A stretch of 37,156 nt of DNA, from contig JADHXD010000038.1 of the NCBI GenBank assembly GCA_016783145.1, forward strand, positions 1 to 37,156, in the 5' to 3' direction. The notes under the pieces are model-generated. The model did no database searches. It worked only from the letters and a program-made list of their open reading frames with translations, and had not been told where the DNA came from. Origin of the DNA: Anaerolineae bacterium. GTDB lineage: Bacteria > Chloroflexota > Anaerolineae > JAFGEY01. Position numbers and translations under genes: made by a program. Below are positions 8,207 to 16,773 of this stretch, one piece after another; positions within the stretch are counted from its first letter, which is position 1, and every line of letters begins with the position of its first letter.

Positions 8207-9729
8207 ACGTGCCCAACCCCCTCACAATCCCTGCGCCGGTCGCTCGTCCACTGCTGGGACGACAGCGTATACGGCTTGTCCATCTCCTGCCGGTAGTAGG
8301 CCATTCCTCGCTCAACGTGCCCGTCGTCCGCGCGAGGGACGTTGTCACCGCGAGCGACGGGCGCACCGCGGTCCAGGTGCACCTGGCTGGGACTGTCAAA
8401 GAGCGCCCACTGGGCGAGGGCCTGCCGATGTGCTTCTATCTCGTCCCGATAGGCCGGATTTCCCGAGACATCTCGGAGCTCGAGCGGATCGCGCTCCAGG
8501 TCAAAGAAGAGCGGCCCCTGATCGCGGGTGAGCAGGAGCTTGCGCGTCTGGGTGCGAGCCATGTATTGGCGTCCCCTCCCTGCTTCGGCAAACACCCACT
8601 CTCGTCCCTCCGGACAGCCCAACAGATCGAGCCCTCTCATCGCTGCCGGCACGCTGCATCCCGCGCTGCGCAGCAGTGTGGGGGCCAGGTCGATGTTGCT
8701 GGACAGCGCTTCGGATCGCTCCCCGGAACCGGCTTGCCCCGGGTACTTGACGATCAGCGGGATCTTGACCAACGGATCGTACATGTAGTTGCCCTTGAGC
8801 AGCAGATGGTGAAAGCCCAAGTAGTCACCGTGGTCGCTGGTATAGACGATCAGGGCGTCCTCGTACAGACCTTTCCGCTTGAGACAGCTCAGCATTCGCC
8901 CCACGTGATGGTCGATCTGCGAGATGGTCGCATAGTAGTAGCCCATCACCCGGCGAAGCTGGCTCTGGGTGAGATCCTCGTGAGAAAAGTATCCTGGATG
9001 GAAGGCAAGATCGCGGGGAAGACACGTCTCAACCCAACCGGGCAAGACGGACAGAGCATCGGGATCGTACACGCGGCTCCATGGCGCGGGCGGGTCAAAG
9101 GGATGGTGCGGCTTGATAAAGCCGACCATCAGCAGATGGCCCCCGCCCTCCCAGGATTCCATCTCCTCGAGGGCCCGATCGGCGATCCACGTCGTCGAGT
9201 GGTGATCCTCGTCCAGGTCGGACTCGAGCGCCCCGACGGTATCCCAGTATACCTGAGGGGCGTTCTGGCGGTATTCGCGCACCTGATCCACCAAGTCCAC
9301 CCGGTCGCACAGACCTTCTTCCCTCAGCCAGCGGTGGTAGTCATCGTCATACCGGCCGGGTCCATCCTGCTCGGCCAGGATCATCTGCTCAAAGCCGACG
9401 TCGAGGTAGGTGGGCGAAAAATGCATCTTGCCCACTGCCGCGGTCCGATAGCCCGCCTCCCTGAGCACGCGAGGAAGGGTGTCCACGCCCGCGGGCAGCG
9501 TGCTGCGATTCGTCCAGCCGAGGTGCTGGTGCACATAGAGGCCGGTCAGCAACGAATACCGGGAGGGAGTGCAGACCGGAAAGGAGCAAAAGTGATTCTC
9601 GTATCGCACGCCATCGGCCGCGAGGGCATCAATGTGGGGTGACTGTAGGTCGGGGTTTCCGTACGCGCCCAGGCAGTCCCAGCGATGCTGGTCAGCGTGG
9701 AGGATGAGGACGTTTGGGCGTTCGGTCAT
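8203..9729 (-). CDS. Sulfatase (arylsulfatase family, Cys-type)
   Basis: A 508-residue sulfatase. The N-terminal LILHADQHRWD supplies a calcium-binding Asp (D13). The signature CTPSRYSLLTG holds Cys53, which would be converted to formylglycine, and VGKMHF, KPHHPFDPP and YTSDHGDYLG match the remaining active-site motifs. No signal peptide is seen, so it is probably cytoplasmic, as for enzymes acting on imported sulfated sugars or choline sulfate. A formylglycine-generating enzyme must be encoded outside the window. ATG 9729 lies below a clear promoter; upstream continuation of the frame runs antisense through the neighbouring gene and is not coding. It overlaps exonuclease III by four bases. 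Confidence 0.92.
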   Translation of the reverse strand: MTERPNVLILHADQHRWDCLGAYGNPDLQSPHIDALAADGVRYENHFCSFPVCTPSRYSLLTGLYVHQHLGWTNRSTLPAGVDTLPRVLREAGYRTAAVGKMHFSPTYLDVGFEQMILAEQDGPGRYDDDYHRWLREEGLCDRVDLVDQVREYRQNAPQVYWDTVGALESDLDEDHHSTTWIADRALEEMESWEGGGHLLMVGFIKPHHPFDPPAPWSRVYDPDALSVLPGWVETCLPRDLAFHPGYFSHEDLTQSQLRRVMGYYYATISQIDHHVGRMLSCLKRKGLYEDALIVYTSDHGDYLGFHHLLLKGNYMYDPLVKIPLIVKYPGQAGSGERSEALSSNIDLAPTLLRSAGCSVPAAMRGLDLLGCPEGREWVFAEAGRGRQYMARTQTRKLLLTRDQGPLFFDLERDPLELRDVSGNPAYRDEIEAHRQALAQWALFDSPSQVHLDRGAPVARGDNVPRADDGHVERGMAYYRQEMDKPYTLSSQQWTSDRRRDCEGVGHV

Positions 9730-9753
9730 GACCACCGCCTTTCTCGATCGCCG

Positions 9754-9782
9754 AGTATAGCACGAGAGGAGAGGGACGGCAA
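9754..9782 (-). promoter_or_regulatory. Promoter of the sulfatase/exonuclease III operon
   Basis: On the minus strand TTGCCG (9782-9777), 17 bases ending in TGC, then TATACT (9759-9754). The TGC gives an extended -10. It is divergent from the iscU promoter at 9833-9861, and the two lie in one short intergenic region. Confidence 0.7.
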
Positions 9783-9832
9783 ACCAGTGACCCCCAGGAA
9801 CTCGACGATCCTCCTCCCGTCTCCGTGATACC

Positions 9833-9861
9833 TTGCAAAAGGAGAAAGAGAATGGTACAAT
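9833..9861 (+). promoter_or_regulatory. Promoter of the iscU-iscX fusion gene
   Basis: TTGCAA (9833-9838), 17 bases, then TACAAT (9856-9861). The predicted leader is about 27 bases, and GGAGG precedes the ATG at 9895. No Fe-S regulator binding site is recognised. Confidence 0.7.
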
Positions 9862-9894
9862 GGGCCTGAAACCCACACCTGGAGGAGACACATT

Positions 9895-10545
9895 ATGAAG
9901 TATAGCGAACAGGTCCTTGACCACTTTACGAATCCACGCAACGTGGGCGTGATTCAGGATGCAGACGGCGTGGGCAAGCTGGGCAATCCCGTCTGCGGCG
10001 ACATGATGGAGATGTCCATCAAGGTAGAGGACGACCGGATCGCGGATGTCAAATTTCGGACGTTCGGCTGTGGCGCTGCGATCGCCACCAGCTCGATCGC
10101 GACCGAGATGATCAAGGGGAAAACGATCGACGAGGCACTCACACTGACCAACCAGGCCATCGCCGAGGCGCTGGGTGGACTGCCGCCGACCAAGGTACAC
10201 TGCTCTGTGCTGGCTGCCGACGCCCTCAAAATGGCCTTGGCCGACTACTATCGACGCCAAGGGAACCTGAAAAAGGCCCAGGAGCTGGTCGGCGACGAAC
10301 TGGAGGGAGCCGGCGAGGCCGCTTGCGAGATCGAATCTGCAGCTCCGCTGTACTGGAATGACCCGGAAGCCATCGCCGAGGTATTGACTCAACAATATCC
10401 TACCCTCAACCCACTGGATCTGAGCCTGCCTGCCCTCTTTCGCCGCATTCTGAACGCCCCAGGGTTCAGCGATGATCCGGACGCGGCAACCGAGGAATTG
10501 CTGGAAAAGATACAACTGCTTTGGCATGAGGAAGCATCAGAATGA
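9895..10545 (+). CDS. iscU: IscU/NifU-type Fe-S scaffold fused to an IscX-like domain
   Basis: A 216-residue protein. Residues 1-125 are an IscU/NifU N-terminal scaffold with the three cluster Cys (Cys34 in NPVCGD, Cys59 in FGCGAA, Cys103 in KVHCSVLA), Asp36, and the LPPTK motif (96-100) that in IscU is read by HscA. After an acidic linker (about 130-150), residues 152-214 match IscX: Y/W-N-D at the start, IAEVL, a YPTLNP turn, LPALFRRI, F-DDP, and a closing helix ending LLWHEE. IscX is a small acidic frataxin-like protein that modulates IscS, normally a separate gene. Here scaffold and modulator are one chain. No cysteine desulfurase, HscA/B or ferredoxin gene is nearby. The scaffold assignment is firm; the IscX match is by motif spacing from memory and is good. 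Confidence 0.88.
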   Translation: MKYSEQVLDHFTNPRNVGVIQDADGVGKLGNPVCGDMMEMSIKVEDDRIADVKFRTFGCGAAIATSSIATEMIKGKTIDEALTLTNQAIAEALGGLPPTKVHCSVLAADALKMALADYYRRQGNLKKAQELVGDELEGAGEAACEIESAAPLYWNDPEAIAEVLTQQYPTLNPLDLSLPALFRRILNAPGFSDDPDAATEELLEKIQLLWHEEASE

Positions 10546-10608
10546 CGAGCAGGTAAGTGGCTGCCATCCCAGGCCATTCGTACCCGCGCTTCACTTGGAG
10601 ACAATGCG

Positions 10609-10914
10609 ATGAAAAAAAAGGCGCTCCTTACCTGGAACATCCGTGCCCAAACCCAGGGAGAACACTTTCACCGGCTCCGTGAGTTCATCAGCAAGCTGCC
10701 CATCCTGGGGCTCGAACTCAGGGACGCATGGTACACGCTCTATGGCGAGGCGCCAGACATTCTACTTGGCATCGTGACTCGGGAAAAGCAAGACGAGCAG
10801 CTAGAGGCCGCGCTCACGAGCAAAGAGTGGAAAGAGATGCTGGACGAGCTGCAGCAGTACATCAAAGACTATCATCAACGTATAGTGAAGGATGCACAGC
10901 ATTTCCAGTTCTAA
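10609..10914 (+). CDS. Small conserved-looking hypothetical protein
   Basis: A 101-residue protein I do not recognise with certainty. It starts MKKKALLTWNIRAQ, contains an amphipathic helix (HFHRLREFISKLPILG), a second strand region (AWYTLYGEAPDILLGIV) and a long C-terminal helix. The strand-helix-strand-strand-helix order resembles small ferredoxin-like alpha+beta barrels of the dimeric type, but no family is claimed. It lacks Cys and has no signal peptide or membrane segment, so it is probably cytoplasmic. It follows the iscU fusion by 63 bases without an obvious promoter or terminator, so the two are probably co-transcribed. It ends 11 bases before the convergent glycosyltransferase gene. 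Confidence 0.7.
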   Translation: MKKKALLTWNIRAQTQGEHFHRLREFISKLPILGLELRDAWYTLYGEAPDILLGIVTREKQDEQLEAALTSKEWKEMLDELQQYIKDYHQRIVKDAQHFQF

Positions 10915-10925
10915 GTGCGACTCTG

Positions 10926-12583
10926 CTAACGCCCATCCTCAGAATCACACATCTCTCCAGGCGAGACCCGGCTTGAGAGATCGTAGAACACTCGATAGGG
11001 ACCCATCTCCTCTTCCTTGTATGTGATCCCCAGGTCAGCGTAACGATCGCGCAGCAGCTCGTCCAGGTAGGGCTGCGCGGTCGTCACGTAGAATACGACG
11101 GGACTGCCTTCCACTTGCTCTGTGTAGGCCGGATAGCGGTCCCCCCGACCATCCAGGTTGATGCACAGACCCGAGCGAGACGACAGCCTGGGCAGCAGGA
11201 GCACCCGCTCATCCGACAGAAAGTCGATCCGGAAGTGGGTGTGGCGATTGCTGTATCCATAGTGCAGGTCGTGATCCAGCAGAAAGTCGATCAGCGCCGC
11301 ATCGGATGTGCGGTCAAAGCGAACGGTGCTCCAGAACTCGGTCGTCAGCCCTTCCTCGCTGACCATTGCCTTGACATTGCCCAGCAGGTTGAAACCGAGA
11401 ACGAACACCAGGACAACGGTCGCCCACCACCTCTGGTGCTCTCGCAGCCAGCTCAACCACACGCCACACAGAGGATACAGGGCCACATAGAGCGGCAGCA
11501 TGTAGCGGCCCGAGGTGTCTGCCCCAAAGCGCGTACCGATCATCGAAAGGCAAAAGAGCCCGATAAACAGCAAGAGCATGCGGTGTCCAAGATCGGCCTT
11601 GGATAGACCGCGGCGCACACCATATACCACTATGGCCAGGTAAAGGGCGAGAATCAACGGTGAAAGGGGCCAAGAGACCCATTCGATGGACCACGAGGGC
11701 CGCAGGCCCATCAGAGCCGGCAGTCCGAGCCCCAAGAATCCCAGCACTCTCTCTCCAAGAGTGAGTTGAGCAATCGCCGTGCCCGCCCCGGGGTCGTAGA
11801 ACACCTTCAGGGCCGCCCAGTCGTTGGTCAGGTTATACCACCACCATGGCGCGCTGCCGACGACAAAGAGCAGTGCGCAGAGCAGGTAGCGCCCAGCCCA
11901 TCTCCACTTGAGCTTTCGCACCATGAGCAGGGCCACGGGGAACAGGTAGACTGCGATCAGGCCGAACGTCCAAAAGCCCACCCCAGCCAGCAGGCCGAAC
12001 GCGCCCCACAGCAGCCAGGAATGCCCCCCATCGGTCAGCAGCCGGTGGCCGATCCACAGCAGGCAGGCACCGATGAGCAACGTCTCCCCATAGGCTCCCA
12101 GCCCCGCAGTGGTGTGCAGGCTTAGCAGCACCGGGGGAACAGCCATTAGGGCCATGGCAAACCAGGCTGCCGGAGCGTCTTTGTAGATGCTCCGGGTCAG
12201 GCTGCCGGAGCGTCTTTGTAGATGCTCCGGGTCAGGCTGCCGGTCACGATCATCGTTCCCACGTACAGGAGGATCTGCACGAGGCGCAGGGCGATCACCG
12301 ACTGTCCCACGAGCGCAAAGGCCACCGCGATCAGCATTGCATCCAAGCTGCCCGCGTAGGCCTCCCCATAGTAAAAGATGGGGATCTCACCCTGGGTGAC
12401 GTGCTTGCCCATCAACGCCATGACCGCTTCGTCCGAGGTAAAAGCGATCGACTCGGTGATCAGCAACGCAGCTTTGAGGGTCACCGCGCCGGTGAGAATC
12501 AGGGCGAGGAGCAGCCACGATCTCTTCAAGTTGCCCGGTCTCCTGTCTGCCAGAGGTCCTCGGGCCACGCCAGAGGTCTGCAT
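10926..12583 (-). pseudogene. GT39-type membrane glycosyltransferase, frameshifted by a tandem duplication
   Basis: Starting at ATG 12583 (AGGAG nine bases upstream), the frame encodes an N-terminal membrane segment, then FTSDEAVMALMG (D51/E52), where GT39/PMT_2 enzymes place their catalytic acid in the first extracytoplasmic loop, followed by YYGEAYAGSLDA and two more membrane helices. It stops at about 12197 inside a 35-bp tandem duplication. Translation of the rest is open from about 12155 to 10926 in the frame shifted by two: roughly eight further hydrophobic helices and a soluble C-terminal domain. Removing one 35-bp unit joins the two parts exactly in frame (SIYKDAPAA running into WFAMALMAV) into about 540 residues. 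Such enzymes move sugars from polyprenyl phosphate to proteins or lipids outside the membrane. It is coupled to the upstream subtilase, whose TAG lies in the ribosome-site sequence. Confidence 0.8.
12163..12243. repeat. 35-bp tandem repeat, 2.3 copies, with internal hairpin
   Basis: The unit occurs at 12163-12197 and 12198-12232 with no mismatches, and its first 11 bases recur at 12233-12243. Within each unit CCGGAGC and GCTCCGG form a 7-bp inverted repeat around a 12-base loop. The extra copy adds 35 bp, not a multiple of three, and shifts the glycosyltransferase frame. Confidence 0.95.
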
Positions 12584-12595
12584 GCTCACACTCTC

Positions 12596-13867
12596 CTAGG
12601 GGTCCGCGCCGCGAGTGATGGATGGGAAGTGAAGGACATAGAGCTCCAAAGACAGCGCGCGCCCGGCATCGATACGCCCCCAACCCGTGTACGGCTCCTG
12701 CAGTGCCTCAGCGGTGACCCACATCGTGTGGCGGACCTGCCCGGGCGCATATTCGGGATGGTGAGACCAGATCAAAGCAGCCAGGCCAGATACGTGCGGG
12801 GCTGCCATCGAGGTGCCCGAACTGGAGCAGTATCCCCCGCCCAGGCACGTGCTGTACACACTCTCTCCGGGTGCGGTCAGGTCCACCTCGGGACCCCGAC
12901 AGGAGGAGTAGGCCAACCGGTCGTCTCGGTCGCTGGCGGCGACGGCGATCGTGTTACCATAGGCGGCAGGGAAGAGTACGTACTGCCCGCGACAGTAGTT
13001 GCCCGCAGCAGCGACGATCAATGCTCCGCGTGCGCGAGCATAGTCCACCGCGTCCCTGAGCACGGGCAGGTCTTCGTCTCCCCCCAGGCTCACGTTGATG
13101 ACCTGGGCGCCATTGTCCGCAGCGTAGACGAGGCCAGCGGCCACATCCGAATACCGGCCATTGCCCTCGTTGTCCAGGACCTTGACGACCATGAGCCTGC
13201 TTCCCCAGGCCATCCCGGCGACACCCGTCCCATTGTTGCCGGCCGCGGCGATGATCCCTGAGACGTGCGTGCCATGCCCGTAGTCGTCGCTCACGTTGCT
13301 GCTCTCCCCGATCTCCAGGAACTGCCAGCCGTGGAGGTCGTCCACCTTGCCGTTGGCGTCGTCGTCTATCCCGTTTCCGGGCGTCTCCCCGGGGTTTACC
13401 CATACCTGCCCGGACAGATCGGGATGAGAGAGTTCCATGCCGGTGTCCAGGACGGCGATCACCACCTCGACACGGCCGGTGGTCAGATCCCAGGCATCAG
13501 GCGCGTTGATCTTGGCCAACGCCCACTGCGAAGGCCAGTACGTGTCGTCGGGCACAAGTGCGACGCGCACGGGATGGTCTGTGTGTACGGCGAGAACGCC
13601 AGGCGTGTGCTCGAGTCGAGCGCGTACGCGCTCGAGCTGTTGCTCAGGAACACGGACGCGGAGCCAGCCGGGCACGCCTACCGGGGTCCACCCTTCGATC
13701 GAGCGAGCCGACAGCGCGCGCGCACCATCCTCTAGCTCCTGGGGAGACAGCTTGACCAGCAGTTCTGTCGTCGGGGATGCGCTCGCGGCAGCCGAGAACG
13801 CACCCAGGCACGCCAACCAGGCCAGTATCGTGACCATTCGCAAGAGGCACCTGGATATCCTCTTCAT
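12596..13867 (-). CDS. Secreted subtilisin-like serine protease (S8 family)
   Basis: A 423-residue subtilase precursor. The first 30 residues are a signal peptide (MKRIS, a hydrophobic stretch, then AAASAS). Residues about 33-100 resemble an inhibitor I9-type propeptide that ends before the mature start at YWPSQWAL. The catalytic triad is complete: Asp in AVLDTGM, His in GHGTHVSG and Ser in GTSMAAPH, with the oxyanion Asn in AAAGNY. An insertion rich in Asp/Asn (NGIDDDANGKVDD) looks like a calcium-binding loop, as in thermitase-like enzymes. It is exported and autoprocessed by analogy. ATG 13867 is chosen because the signal peptide begins there; ATG 13915 would place 16 charged residues before it. 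It is the first gene of an operon with the broken glycosyltransferase. Confidence 0.92.
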   Translation of the reverse strand: MKRISRCLLRMVTILAWLACLGAFSAAASASPTTELLVKLSPQELEDGARALSARSIEGWTPVGVPGWLRVRVPEQQLERVRARLEHTPGVLAVHTDHPVRVALVPDDTYWPSQWALAKINAPDAWDLTTGRVEVVIAVLDTGMELSHPDLSGQVWVNPGETPGNGIDDDANGKVDDLHGWQFLEIGESSNVSDDYGHGTHVSGIIAAAGNNGTGVAGMAWGSRLMVVKVLDNEGNGRYSDVAAGLVYAADNGAQVINVSLGGDEDLPVLRDAVDYARARGALIVAAAGNYCRGQYVLFPAAYGNTIAVAASDRDDRLAYSSCRGPEVDLTAPGESVYSTCLGGGYCSSSGTSMAAPHVSGLAALIWSHHPEYAPGQVRHTMWVTAEALQEPYTGWGRIDAGRALSLELYVLHFPSITRGADP

Positions 13868-13923
13868 TGCCAGCGCCCTGTCCTTCGCGCCTTTCGCACG
13901 GGTTCGATGCACCATAGCGATCG

Positions 13924-13952
13924 ATTATAGTGGAAAGAGATGGAAATGACAA
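13924..13952 (-). promoter_or_regulatory. Promoter of the subtilase/glycosyltransferase operon
   Basis: On the minus strand TTGTCA (13952-13947), 17 bases, then TATAAT (13929-13924). It is the only strong promoter for the subtilase and lies divergent to the -10 at 13994-13999. Confidence 0.75.
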
Positions 13953-13970
13953 GCTTGTGCCCACCGGGCT

Positions 13971-13999
13971 TTTCCCAGGGTGCCAAACCATGCTATAAT
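13971..13999 (+). promoter_or_regulatory. Promoter of the beta-solenoid/methyltransferase pair
   Basis: A perfect TATAAT at 13994-13999 with a poor -35 (TTTCCC, 13971-13976) at 17-base spacing. It gives a leader of about 100 bases before ATG 14109. The weak -35 suggests modest or activated transcription. Confidence 0.55.
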
Positions 14000-14108
14000 G
14001 GCCCGGCAGAGATGCCATGCGGCACAGAAGCCCATTCATAGACCTGGGGCCTCGAGTTCTGAACCTTCGTCCGAGGCTCCAGAGAACCGTGCAGGAAAGG
14101 AAGCCAAA

Positions 14109-14642
14109 ATGGACCAAGAGATCGAGCGTGACGAGTTGCTGGGTGAGTTGATTCCCGATGAGGAGCAAGTGCCAGACGGCGAGGCCGGCGAGGAGGCGAT
14201 CATCGTGGAATCAGGGCAAGCGGGATCGATCGTCGCCACGACGGCAGACATTCGCCAGAGCAGCGCACAGACCATCAAGGCTGAAACCGTCCACCTGAAC
14301 AGCAGTGCGGCGCTTCGCATCGACACGGCAAGTGCAGAACTGCGCGACAGCGCGGTGGTTAGCACCCAAGCAGACTCTATCGAACTGACTGACAGCGCCG
14401 CGGTGTTCGTCCGCGGCCAGACAGTCACGCTGAACTCAAGCGTTGCCGTCGCCACGGTTGCCGGGCGTGCCGAACTCGGCAACTCGAAAGTCGTCTTGTT
14501 GGCAGCCAGAGAGGTCAGCGGTGAGGCGCAGGTCCTGTTCGACATGAAGGCCGCCGTCGTTTTCGGCCTCGTGGCAGGGGCAGTGATCGGGCTGCTCAGG
14601 ATGCTCTCCGGCCGCCCGGAGCGCGGGACCTTGTCCGACTAG
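14109..14642 (+). CDS. Beta-solenoid-like protein with C-terminal membrane anchor, unknown function
   Basis: A 177-residue protein starting at ATG 14109 (GGAAAGGAAG upstream). Residues 1-40 are strongly acidic. Residues about 45-145 are a run of short Ser/Ala/Thr/Val-rich strands with recurring turns such as ATTADIRQSSAQTI, AETVHLNSSAALRI, TASAELRDSAVVS, DSIELTDSAAVFV and QTVTLNSSVAVA, a period of roughly 15-18 residues that suggests a right-handed beta-solenoid. A hydrophobic helix (KAAVVFGLVAGAVIGLLRML) follows, with a short basic and polar tail. With no signal peptide, the solenoid is probably cytoplasmic and tethered by the C-terminal helix. This resembles bactofilin-like scaffolds in general shape, but I do not claim homology. 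It is followed by the methyltransferase-like gene at 16 bases. Confidence 0.75.
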   Translation: MDQEIERDELLGELIPDEEQVPDGEAGEEAIIVESGQAGSIVATTADIRQSSAQTIKAETVHLNSSAALRIDTASAELRDSAVVSTQADSIELTDSAAVFVRGQTVTLNSSVAVATVAGRAELGNSKVVLLAAREVSGEAQVLFDMKAAVVFGLVAGAVIGLLRMLSGRPERGTLSD

Positions 14643-14658
14643 TCAAGAGGGAAGAGCC

Positions 14659-15402
14659 GTGTCACACGTCTACGAAGCAGCGCAGTGGCGACAATATGAG
14701 GTCAAGTGGCACGATCCACACCGCGAGATCGAGCCATTGGAGCGTGAGATCGTGGTGGTCGATGGAGCGCTGGCCACGCTCGTCCAGGCCGGCATCCTCC
14801 CCCGCGGGGACTATGATCGGGCAAAGATGCTCGCCCATCGTTCGGCCGTGCGCGACAACTTTGACATCCCGTGGACCGCGATCAGCCCACGCATGCAGCG
14901 CCTGCTCTATGCCATCAATGCCATCGCCCAACCCCAGGTTATGGTCGCAGTAGGGATCTTTTGTGGCAACACGTTCATCTCCAATGCAGGCGCAGCGATC
15001 GGACCGGGCGCGTGTTACCAGGCACAGCGCATGGTTGGCCTCGAGATCCGTGCCAAAGAGGCCGACCGTGCCCGGCGCAACGTGCTCACCATCGATCACG
15101 ATCGCCTCGCCGAGATCATCGCCGCCGACGGCATTCCCTGGCTGCGTGATGTGACTGACCCCATCGGTCTGCTCTACCTGGATGCGGATGGCCCCAGCGG
15201 CTCGGGCAAGTCGATCTATCTCCACATGCTCCAGGCCGCGCTCCACGCACTGCGCCCTGGCAGCCTGGTGCTGGCTCACAATTCGGTGAACGCCGCCCGT
15301 ACGATGCACGACTATCTCGCCTATGTGCGCGATTCCGCAAACTTTCGGTCAAGTGCCAATATGGTCGTCGATGATCAGGGGCTGGAGGTATCGCTGCGCT
15401 AG
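14659..15402 (+). CDS. SAM-dependent methyltransferase-like protein
   Basis: A 247-residue protein starting at GTG 14659 (AGAGGGAAGAG upstream). Residues about 92-125 fit a class I Rossmann methyltransferase motif I region (MVAVGIFCGNTFISNAGAAIG), VGLEIRAKEADRARRN gives the acidic motif II, and GLLYLDADGPSGSGKSIYLHML matches the metal-type Asp and substrate loop seen in O-methyltransferase-like families. The GSGKS is not a P-loop in context, because no upstream GxxxxGK frame or Walker B is present. The N-terminal 90 residues are not recognised. Substrate unknown. It is paired with the membrane-anchored solenoid gene, 16 bases upstream. Confidence 0.65.
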   Translation: MSHVYEAAQWRQYEVKWHDPHREIEPLEREIVVVDGALATLVQAGILPRGDYDRAKMLAHRSAVRDNFDIPWTAISPRMQRLLYAINAIAQPQVMVAVGIFCGNTFISNAGAAIGPGACYQAQRMVGLEIRAKEADRARRNVLTIDHDRLAEIIAADGIPWLRDVTDPIGLLYLDADGPSGSGKSIYLHMLQAALHALRPGSLVLAHNSVNAARTMHDYLAYVRDSANFRSSANMVVDDQGLEVSLR

Positions 15403-15408
15403 CGACGT

Positions 15409-15437
15409 TTGCCCTGGCATACCGATCGTGATAAAAT
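15409..15437 (+). promoter_or_regulatory. Promoter of the NarL-type sensor kinase
   Basis: TTGCCC (15409-15414), 17 bases, then TAAAAT (15432-15437) preceded by TGA, an extended -10. It begins just seven bases after the methyltransferase-like stop codon. Confidence 0.65.
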
Positions 15438-15485
15438 CGAGGATAGCAGTTCCCATCTCGAGCGTGAGGGCTTCGAGGAGAAGGA

Positions 15486-16736
15486 ATGTCCCCATCAGAG
15501 ATCGAGAAAATGGGCTTGTCTCACGAATATGCCACCCTACGTGACCAGCACGACGTGCTGCAACGGCAGATCCAGCGATTGCGTGTGCTACAAGACATTA
15601 GCCAGAAGTTGGTTTCCGAGCTAGACCACGACCGACTGCTCCGCAATATCCTGCGCTCAGCGGTGACCGTGATGGAAGCCAGTGCCGGCGCCCTGTACCT
15701 CCTGGACGAACTGACCGACGAGCTGGTCTTCACCGTCGTCGAGGGAGGCGGCGGCGAGAGACTGCAGGACAGGCGGATGTCACGCCACCAGGGGATCGCG
15801 GGATGGGTGCTCAATCACGGGGAAGCCGTGATCGTCGATGACACACTCCAGGACCAGCGGTTCTATGACGCCATCGGCAAGAGCGTGGACTATAGGACAA
15901 CGTCGATCATCTGCGCCCCGTTGCTCGATCGAGGCAAAGCCATTGGCGTCCTCCAAATCCTCAACCAGCAGAGCGGTGAGCGGTTCGACGAGTCCGACAA
16001 GGAACTGCTCATCGCCCTCGCTGCCCAGTCGGCCGTTGCCATCCGCAATGCCCAGCTTTATCGGAACCTGCGGGAGGAGCGCGATCGCCTGGTAGCGCTT
16101 GAGGAAGACGTGCGCAAACGACTGGCTCGAGACCTGCACGACGGTCCGACGCAGTTAGTGGCCGCGATCTCGATGAACCTGGAATTCATCCGCGTCCTCC
16201 TCGAGCGCGATCCCGACAAGGTGGACGCAGAACTGAACGAGGCCTCCGAGCTTGCCGGACGAGCGATGCGCCAGCTACGGACCATGCTCTTTGACCTGCG
16301 GCCGGTGGTCCTGGAGACCAAGGGGCTGACCCCTGCCCTGGAGACCTACTCTGCTCACTTGGCACAAACGGAGGCACTGAGGGTTCATCTCGTGGCCGAT
16401 CCGGACACGCCGCGCTTGAGCAAGCAGGCCGAGTCAGCGATATTCGCCGTGATCCAGGAGGCCGTTGGCAATGCAAGGAAACACACGCAGGCCGAGAACA
16501 TTTGGATCACAGTGCGCCGTCAGGAAGAGACGCTGGATGTGACTGTGCGGGATGATGGTCAGGGGTTCGACGTGTGCGAAACACTCGGTAACTATGAATC
16601 GCGCGGTAGTATGGGTATGATCAACATGCGAGAGCACGCAGAGATGATACAGGGCAGATTCTCGCTGCAATCTACCGTGGGCCAGGGAACCTCCGTGCGC
16701 TTCGTCGTGCCCCTGGCGCCCAACCTCAGGATGTAG
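15486..16736 (+). CDS. GAF-domain sensor histidine kinase, NarL/DegS type, orphan
   Basis: A 416-residue kinase at ATG 15486 (GGAGAAGGA upstream). Residues about 15-40 form a coiled coil. Residues about 40-195 are a GAF domain (VTVMEASAGALYLLDE; QGIAGWVLNHGEAVIVDD; SIICAPLL; GVLQILNQ). The HisKA_3 dimerisation domain has the phosphoacceptor His218 in LARDLHDGPTQ. The C-terminal HATPase_c domain shows the N-box EAVGNARKH and G-box DDGQGFD. There are no membrane segments, so it is a soluble sensor of an unknown ligand. Such kinases pair with LuxR/NarL-type response regulators, but none is adjacent, so the partner is elsewhere. It precedes the glycosidase gene by 37 bases and may be co-transcribed. 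Confidence 0.9.
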   Translation: MSPSEIEKMGLSHEYATLRDQHDVLQRQIQRLRVLQDISQKLVSELDHDRLLRNILRSAVTVMEASAGALYLLDELTDELVFTVVEGGGGERLQDRRMSRHQGIAGWVLNHGEAVIVDDTLQDQRFYDAIGKSVDYRTTSIICAPLLDRGKAIGVLQILNQQSGERFDESDKELLIALAAQSAVAIRNAQLYRNLREERDRLVALEEDVRKRLARDLHDGPTQLVAAISMNLEFIRVLLERDPDKVDAELNEASELAGRAMRQLRTMLFDLRPVVLETKGLTPALETYSAHLAQTEALRVHLVADPDTPRLSKQAESAIFAVIQEAVGNARKHTQAENIWITVRRQEETLDVTVRDDGQGFDVCETLGNYESRGSMGMINMREHAEMIQGRFSLQSTVGQGTSVRFVVPLAPNLRM

Positions 16737-16773
16737 AGCCTTTGAGAGAGCACCCCGAAAGTCAGGCCAAGCC

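Noticed and set aside
15192..15215. GSGKS in the methyltransferase-like protein as an ATP-binding P-loop
   Set aside because: No GxxxxGK spacing or Walker B is present; the segment fits the substrate loop of the Rossmann fold.
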